Shown here: positions 59,665-64,000 of the stretch, piece after piece
How the letters are laid out: each line of letters begins with the position of its first letter
Position numbering within the stretch: the first letter of the stretch is position 1
Source: Bradyrhizobium diazoefficiens
GTDB taxonomy: Bacteria > Pseudomonadota > Alphaproteobacteria > Rhizobiales > Xanthobacteraceae
Direction of reading: 5' to 3'
DNA: 64,000 nucleotides
NCBI RefSeq assembly: GCF_016612535.1
Contig: NZ_JAENXS010000002.1
Span: 1,178,001-1,242,000 of the forward strand
Translations under genes and position numbers: made by a program
Notes under the pieces: model-generated
The model's database searches: none
Told to the model about the DNA's origin: nothing
What the model saw: only the letters and a program-made list of their open reading frames with translations

Positions 59665-60084
59665 ATGGCGCATCAGCATGTGGTCCGTTTGCTTCGGCTG
59701 TTGCTCGTCGTCATCCGCCTGCCCGTCATCTGGCGCGGTCGATGCGGTATTTCTCCGTATCTGAGTCGGGGATTGCGCCTCGGAGCGTTTGCAGCCTTTG
59801 CTGTGGCCACCGGTCTTCCCGCAACAGCGCACGTTCACGTCGGGCCGGATAGCGCGACAACGAGCTGGTATCCGCGCGACTGCTGCCACGATGGGGATTG
59901 CCACCCGGTTTCGGAGCTGAAAGCGCTTGGCGACGGCCTTGTCATGACGACCGACGATGGCGCCACGGTCTTCGTACCTTCGCGGAGTGCACGCCGGCCC
60001 TCGCTCGATAGCCGGTGGCACGTCTGTTTCGATCCCGGTGAGAAACCAGCAATCCTCTGCATTTTTGAACCGGCCAATTCCTGA
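59665..60084 (+). CDS. Exported Cys-rich protein, 139 residues (WYPRxCC family)
   Basis: The start is two bases after the BASS stop, so translation is coupled. A basic N-terminus and hydrophobic stretch (LGAFAAFAVATGLPATAHVH) act as signal peptide. The mature part contains SWYPRDCCHDGDCHPVSELK, with three Cys in eight residues, and later HVCFDP and AILCIF. The WYPRxCC pattern recurs, from memory, in small periplasmic proteins of Bradyrhizobium; its function is unknown. Metal binding or disulfide structure is plausible. Confidence 0.65.
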   Translation: MAHQHVVRLLRLLLVVIRLPVIWRGRCGISPYLSRGLRLGAFAAFAVATGLPATAHVHVGPDSATTSWYPRDCCHDGDCHPVSELKALGDGLVMTTDDGATVFVPSRSARRPSLDSRWHVCFDPGEKPAILCIFEPANS

Positions 60085-60135
60085 AAGTTTCACCGTTCCC
60101 GTTCGTTGTCCCTCTTTGAAATGCGAGGAAGTCTC

Positions 60136-61029
60136 ATGAGAGGTCGTACCTTCTGCTTGGCGTCAGTGACGCTGGCGTTCTCAATCGTGTCGACGCTTGC
60201 GGCCGACTTGCCGTACAGAAAGGCGCCGGCCTATGTCGCGGCTCCTGCGGCAACATGGACCGGTTTCTATGCGGGCCTGAACGCTGGCGTCGCGTTCGGC
60301 GACTCCTCACTCAACACCACGGGAACGCCATTTTGGTCCAATCCCGCAGGTTTGCTGGCGGGGGCGCCAGCAACGGCGAATGCGCTCGCCGCAGCGATCG
60401 CATCGAATGCCAGCAGTTCAGGCAGCGGGTTCGTCGGTGGCGGCCAGCTCGGCTATGATTTCCAATTCGCGCCGGCCTACGTCCTGGGCTTTGAAGCAGA
60501 TATGCAGGCGCTCTCTTCCTCCAGGCGAACGGCAAGCGCTTCTTCGACGACGTCTTTTGCTCCCTTTGGTTTTCCAGCCAACAGCTACTCGTCGACCGCC
60601 TCGTTTTCGCAACGCCTCGACTATTTGGGGACCGTGCGAGGGCGCATCGGCTATCTCGCCACTCCAAGCCTTTTGACTTACATCACCGGTGGCCTCGCCT
60701 ATGGCGGTGCGAACGTCAGCTCATCATTCAGCCTTCAGCAGATGTTCCCGGGTTGGACGACGACGATCGTGCCGCCGATTTTTGGCACGGGAAGCGCCTC
60801 CAAAACGGTCGCCGGCTGGACGCTGGGCGGCGGCCTCGAATGGATGCTCGGCTCACATTGGAGCGCCAAAGCCGAATACCTGTATTACGATCTCGGCACC
60901 GTCTCGGCGCCGATTTCGCTCACCCAAAACGTCAACGTCACCACCCCTTGGGCCACCGCAACCGGACAGACAAGCTCACGCTTCGACGGCCATATCATAC
61001 GCGTCGGCGTGAACTACCGCTTTAACTGA
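60136..61029 (+). CDS. Outer-membrane beta-barrel protein (Omp25/Omp31-like)
   Basis: This 297-residue porin-family protein has the signal peptide MRGRTFCLASVTLAFSIVST then LAADLPYRKAP, a mature start shared by Rhizobiales Omp25/31 proteins. It has alternating strands (WTGFYAGLNAGVAFGDSSLN, GGGQLGYDFQFAPAYVLGFE) and ends with a terminal aromatic residue pattern, IIRVGVNYRFN, as required for barrel assembly. GAGGA precedes the ATG at 60136. It probably shares a transcript with the two genes before it. Confidence 0.87.
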   Translation: MRGRTFCLASVTLAFSIVSTLAADLPYRKAPAYVAAPAATWTGFYAGLNAGVAFGDSSLNTTGTPFWSNPAGLLAGAPATANALAAAIASNASSSGSGFVGGGQLGYDFQFAPAYVLGFEADMQALSSSRRTASASSTTSFAPFGFPANSYSSTASFSQRLDYLGTVRGRIGYLATPSLLTYITGGLAYGGANVSSSFSLQQMFPGWTTTIVPPIFGTGSASKTVAGWTLGGGLEWMLGSHWSAKAEYLYYDLGTVSAPISLTQNVNVTTPWATATGQTSSRFDGHIIRVGVNYRFN

Positions 61030-61374
61030 CAGGCACGCGGCGATTTAGGGCGCAATCGACAACAGTAGTGCCCACAACGGCTGTCGGGCTTGGTTCGGGT
61101 GAGCGGCAGGATACTTTTCTGCTCCTGTTTTGCCCGACGAGTCAAACGCCTTCGGCGCCTGACGAAATCAGGTCCGTCCAGCGACCGGGCGGCTCATTGC
61201 TTGCTGCGGCCGAGTGCTCCGAACTTCTTGCGCTTGCGGATCGATTCAACCAGATCGCATCGCGACTTAAGCACCGCCACCGCCGGCAACGCGCCGGTAG
61301 TTGTTCTACTGTGCATGAGGTTGTTCTTCAGAAACTGAGTTTTGGGACTGATGCGGACTGTGCCCGCAGCCCCT
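61030..61374. other. 345-bp intergenic region without a supported gene
   Basis: This gap lies between the convergent porin and PotF-like genes. It contains TTTTGCCCGACGAGTCAAAC (61127-61146), which I recall as typical of dispersed intergenic sequence in Bradyrhizobium. Otherwise it holds only short frames without ribosome sites. The composition is less codon-biased than the flanks, which suggests decayed sequence. Confidence 0.5.
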
Positions 61375-62490
61375 TTACCGCCCCGTCTTCACCTTGGTCC
61401 ACAGCCGGTTGATGATCCGCTGCGTCGCCGGGTCGCGGGCGGTGATGACGAACAATTTCGAGAGCGTCGCCTCGTCCGGATAGATGTTCTTGTCGTTCAG
61501 AATCTTTGGATCGACCAGCTTCTGGCTGGCGAGGTTGCCGTTGGCATAGGACAAATAATCCGAGTTCTTGGCGGCGACGTCGGGACGGTAGAGATAGTTG
61601 ATCAGCTCGTAGGCTTCCCTGACGTTCTTGGCATCCGCAGGGATCGCGAGATTGTCGAAGAACATCTGCGCGCCCTCCTTCGGGATCGTGTAACCGATCT
61701 CGATGCCACTCTTGGCTTCAGCCGCGCGGGCGCGGGCCTGCATGATATCGCCGGACCAGCCGACCACGAAGCAGATCTCGCCGGTGGCAAGCGCGCTCAG
61801 ATATTCGGACGAGTGAAATTTTCGCACGGAGGGGCGGACCTTGGCGACGACATCGGCGGCCTTTTCCAGATCGGCCTGCTTGGTCGAGTTCGGATCGAGC
61901 CCGAGATAGCTCAGCGCCGCCGGAAAAATGTCGTCGGCGGAGTCGAGCATGTGGACGCCACAGTCTTTGAACTTGGCGAGGTTCTCGGGCTTGAAGACGA
62001 TGTCCCAGCTGTCGATCTTGGCGTCCGCGCCCAAAATCTGCTTCACCTTGGCGACGTTGTAGCCGATGCCCGTCGTGCCCCACATGTAGTTCACGGCAAA
62101 ATCGTTGCCGGGATCGTAAGTCGCGAGATTCTTGGTCACCATCGGCCACGCGTTGGCCAAATTCGGCAGTTTCGACTTGTCGAGTTTCTGGAAGATGTTC
62201 GCCTTGATCTGGCGCTGGAGGAAATAGGCCGTGGGCACCACGACGTCGTAGCCGGACTTGCCGGCCATCAGCCGCGTCTCCAGCGTCTCGTTGGCGTCGA
62301 AGGTATCGTAGACCACCTTGATGCCGGTCTCCTTGGTGAAGGCCTCAAGGACATCAGGCGCCATGTAGTTCGACCAGTTGTAGAAGTTGACGACGCGCTC
62401 CCCGGCGCCCGCCCCTTGCGAGAGGCACGTCAGCGCCGCGGCGATCGCAAGACCAAGGCCAAAGCGAGAGCGGCTGACGTTCTTCGTCAT
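61375..62490 (-). CDS. Polyamine ABC transporter substrate-binding protein (PotF/PotD family)
   Basis: This 371-residue periplasmic protein has a signal peptide (FGLGLAIAAALTCLSQGAGA then GERVVNFYNWSNYM). The NFYNWSNYMAPDVLEAFTKE opening, FDANETLETRLMAGKSGYDV and FVVGWSGDIMQA match spermidine/putrescine binding proteins. It lies 6 bp after the aminotransferase gene on the same strand. The permease and ATPase genes are not in the window. Putrescine rather than spermidine is suggested by resemblance to PotF, not by proof. Confidence 0.88.
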   Translation of the reverse strand: MTKNVSRSRFGLGLAIAAALTCLSQGAGAGERVVNFYNWSNYMAPDVLEAFTKETGIKVVYDTFDANETLETRLMAGKSGYDVVVPTAYFLQRQIKANIFQKLDKSKLPNLANAWPMVTKNLATYDPGNDFAVNYMWGTTGIGYNVAKVKQILGADAKIDSWDIVFKPENLAKFKDCGVHMLDSADDIFPAALSYLGLDPNSTKQADLEKAADVVAKVRPSVRKFHSSEYLSALATGEICFVVGWSGDIMQARARAAEAKSGIEIGYTIPKEGAQMFFDNLAIPADAKNVREAYELINYLYRPDVAAKNSDYLSYANGNLASQKLVDPKILNDKNIYPDEATLSKLFVITARDPATQRIINRLWTKVKTGR

Positions 62491-62496
62491 CTCTGT

Positions 62497-63675
62497 CTAC
62501 CTCTTGCGTCCGCGTATGGCGTCCGACAGCCGCTCCAGTGCGATGTCCAGTGTCTGGTCTTTCTTGGCAAAGCAGAAGCGGACCACCGAGGTCACGGGGT
62601 CCTGCTCGTAGAAGGCCGAGACCGGGATCGCCGCGACCTTGTAATCCCTGACGATCCGCCAGCAGAACTCGGCATCGCTCTCGTTCAGCCCGAGCGGCGA
62701 CAGGTCCACCGTGAGGAAGTAGGTGCCCTGCGACTTCAGCACGGGGAAGCCGAGGCTCTCCAGCCCCTTGGTGAGGCGGTCCCTGCTCCGCGTCAGATCC
62801 TTGCGCATTGACAGAAAGTACTCGTCGGGCTTGCCGAGGCCGTAGGCGACGGCGGCCTGCAGGTTGGGCGCCGTGGTGAAGGTCAGGAACTGGTGCACCT
62901 TGGCGGCCACGCGCAGCAGCGGCGGCGCGGCGCAGACGAAGCCGATCTTCCAGCCCGTGAGCGAGAAGATCTTGCCGGCCGAGCCGGCCTTGATGGTGCG
63001 CTCGCGCATGCCGGGGATCGTGATCAGCGGGATGTGCTTGTGCGCGTCGAAGGTGACGTGCTCCCAGACCTCGTCGGTGATCGCGATGACGTCGAACTCC
63101 TGGCAGTAGCGCGCCAAAAGTTCGAGGTCCTCGCGCGGATAGACCACCGCGGAGGGATTCAGGGGATTGTTGAAGAGCACCGCCTTGGTCTTTGAATTGA
63201 AGACGCTTTTCAGCATGTCCTCGTTCAGCCGCCAGTGCGGCGGTTCGAGCCGCACCAGGCGCGGAATGCCGCCGGCCTGGCGGATGATCGGCAGATAGGA
63301 ATCATAGACCGGCTGGAAGCAGACGACCTCGTCGCCGGGCTGCACCACCGCGAGAATCGCCGAAGTCAGCGCCTCGGTGCCGCCGGAGGTCACCATCACC
63401 TCGCTCATCGGATCGAGCTTGAGGCCGTGCCAGTGGCCGTAATGGGTCGCGATCGCCTGGCGCAGTTCCGGGATGCCCATCATCGACGGGTACTGGTTGT
63501 AGCCGTTCAGGGAGGCGTCGGCCGCCGCGCGGCGGATGTCCTCCGGACCGGGATCGTCGGGAAAGCCCTGGCCGAGATTGATGGCGTTGTTGTCGCGCGC
63601 GGCCTGCGACATCGCTTCGAAGATGGTGACGGGAAGGTCGGCGAAGACCTTGTTCAGCGAAGAGCTCTTGGTCAT
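62497..63675 (-). CDS. PLP-dependent aminotransferase, class I/II
   Basis: This 392-residue fold-type I aminotransferase has INLGQGFPDDPGPEDIRRAA near the N-terminus, NNPLNPSAVVYPREDLELLA, ITDEVWEHVTFD and the PLP Lys at about 235 in SAGKIFSLTGWKIGF. This is the kynurenine/methionine aminotransferase-like subgroup (YbdL/KAT type). ATG 63675 is used; an in-frame GTG at 63693 overlaps the rhodanese stop. Linked to a polyamine-binding protein and a rhodanese, it may act in amino-acid or sulfur-amino-acid turnover. Confidence 0.88.
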   Translation of the reverse strand: MTKSSSLNKVFADLPVTIFEAMSQAARDNNAINLGQGFPDDPGPEDIRRAAADASLNGYNQYPSMMGIPELRQAIATHYGHWHGLKLDPMSEVMVTSGGTEALTSAILAVVQPGDEVVCFQPVYDSYLPIIRQAGGIPRLVRLEPPHWRLNEDMLKSVFNSKTKAVLFNNPLNPSAVVYPREDLELLARYCQEFDVIAITDEVWEHVTFDAHKHIPLITIPGMRERTIKAGSAGKIFSLTGWKIGFVCAAPPLLRVAAKVHQFLTFTTAPNLQAAVAYGLGKPDEYFLSMRKDLTRSRDRLTKGLESLGFPVLKSQGTYFLTVDLSPLGLNESDAEFCWRIVRDYKVAAIPVSAFYEQDPVTSVVRFCFAKKDQTLDIALERLSDAIRGRKR

Positions 63676-63682
63676 CGCGACG

Positions 63683-64000
63683 TTAGCCACCAACCTTGCT
63701 GGGAAGTCCCGCCGCCTTCCAGCCGAGCATGCCGCCGGCCAGATGCTTGTCGTAAGGCAAGCCTGCCGCCTGGGCTGCGAGCGAGGCGGTCACCGAGCGC
63801 TTGCCCGAGCGGCAGGCGAACACGACCTCCTTGCCTTGCGGATCCGGGATCGCCTTGGGATCGAAGGTCGAGAGCGGCACGACGATGCCGTAAGGATAGG
63901 CCTCGGCCTCGACCTCGTTCGGCTCGCGGACATCGACCAGCAGATAGCGTCCTTCCGCAACACCCTTGGAGACCTCGTCCGGGGTCAGATCCTGTACTTG
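63683..64000 (-). CDS. Rhodanese-domain protein (N-terminus off the window)
   Basis: The gene is cut by the right edge; 105 residues are visible. They contain YLLVDVREPNEVEAEAYPYG, the active-site loop VFACRSGKRS with the sulfur-carrying Cys, and HLAGGMLGWKAAGLP. This is a single rhodanese domain, which transfers sulfane sulfur or acts as a redox relay. It lies directly upstream of the aminotransferase on the same strand. Confidence 0.85.
   Translation of the reverse strand, partial: QVQDLTPDEVSKGVAEGRYLLVDVREPNEVEAEAYPYGIVVPLSTFDPKAIPDPQGKEVVFACRSGKRSVTASLAAQAAGLPYDKHLAGGMLGWKAAGLPSKVGG

Noticed and set aside
1..64000. CRISPR arrays, tRNA or rRNA genes, insertion sequences, phage genes
   Set aside because: No regularly spaced repeats, no transposase or integrase frames and no recognisable structural RNA were found on reading both strands; a tRNA scan and IS search would be needed to exclude them fully.

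Overview
The window looks like a chromosome segment of an alphaproteobacterium of the Bradyrhizobium type. The GC content and third-position GC are high. A complete very-long-chain fatty acid / lipid A cluster (acpXL to lpxXL) is present, as in Rhizobiales. One promoter matches the EcfG general-stress pattern. Most of the rest is aromatic and heteroaromatic catabolism with ABC, Bug and DAACS transport. I see no rRNA, tRNA, CRISPR array, intact insertion sequence or phage gene.

Layout. 0-5.5 kb: end of a lytic transglycosylase; an AroE-like dehydrogenase coupled to a Baeyer-Villiger-type monooxygenase; a divergent acyl-CoA synthetase; a broken acyl-CoA dehydrogenase tail. 5.5-10.5 kb: an aromatic-acid efflux operon (MarR, FUSC, DUF1656, HlyD) opposite a frameshifted MFS transporter. 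10.6-12.4 kb: an amidohydrolase and a small unknown gene. 12.4-21.5 kb: a TetR-headed operon that looks like lower protocatechuate/gallate 4,5-cleavage (two PDC-hydrolase-like proteins, a GalB-like hydratase, a LigK/GalC aldolase, a dihydroxyphthalate-decarboxylase-like protein, a 6PGDH-like oxidoreductase, a DctA-type symporter), with two binding proteins transcribed divergently. 21.5-27 kb: an MscS channel, DUF763, a five-gene operon of tiny disordered proteins behind an EcfG-like promoter, a P450 and a small coiled protein.

27-42 kb holds what looks like a complete front end of nicotinate breakdown. It combines an aerobic cytochrome-linked nicotinate hydroxylase (NdhS plus a Mo/cytochrome c fusion) with the reductive 6-hydroxynicotinate reductase / enamidase route known from Eubacterium barkeri. 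Also present are ferredoxin-NADP reductase, a MarR regulator, a Liv-type ABC importer, a DUF1185 protein and a UPF0280 (ApbE-superfamily) protein. Related GTATAC-centred palindromes precede the key genes. A VOC-type extradiol dioxygenase follows; its upstream element is nearly identical over 40 bp to the one in front of the TetR gene 23 kb away.

43-49 kb carries a HerA-like ATPase, an AhpD-like protein, a Crp/Fnr regulator, a ParB-like protein and several small genes. 49.5-53.7 kb is acpXL-fabZ-fabF2-fabF1-lpxXL; FabF2 lacks the catalytic Cys and one His, so the FabF pair resembles a KS/chain-length-factor pair. 54-58.2 kb is a 1401-residue regulator with a degenerate cyclase domain, separated by an AT-rich leader from a BASS transporter, a Cys-rich exported protein and an Omp25-like porin. 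The window ends with PotF, an aminotransferase and a rhodanese cut by the edge.

Many neighbours overlap by ATGA or TGATG, which implies translational coupling within the operons. All functional calls come from reading motifs, family resemblance and gene context; no database search was possible.
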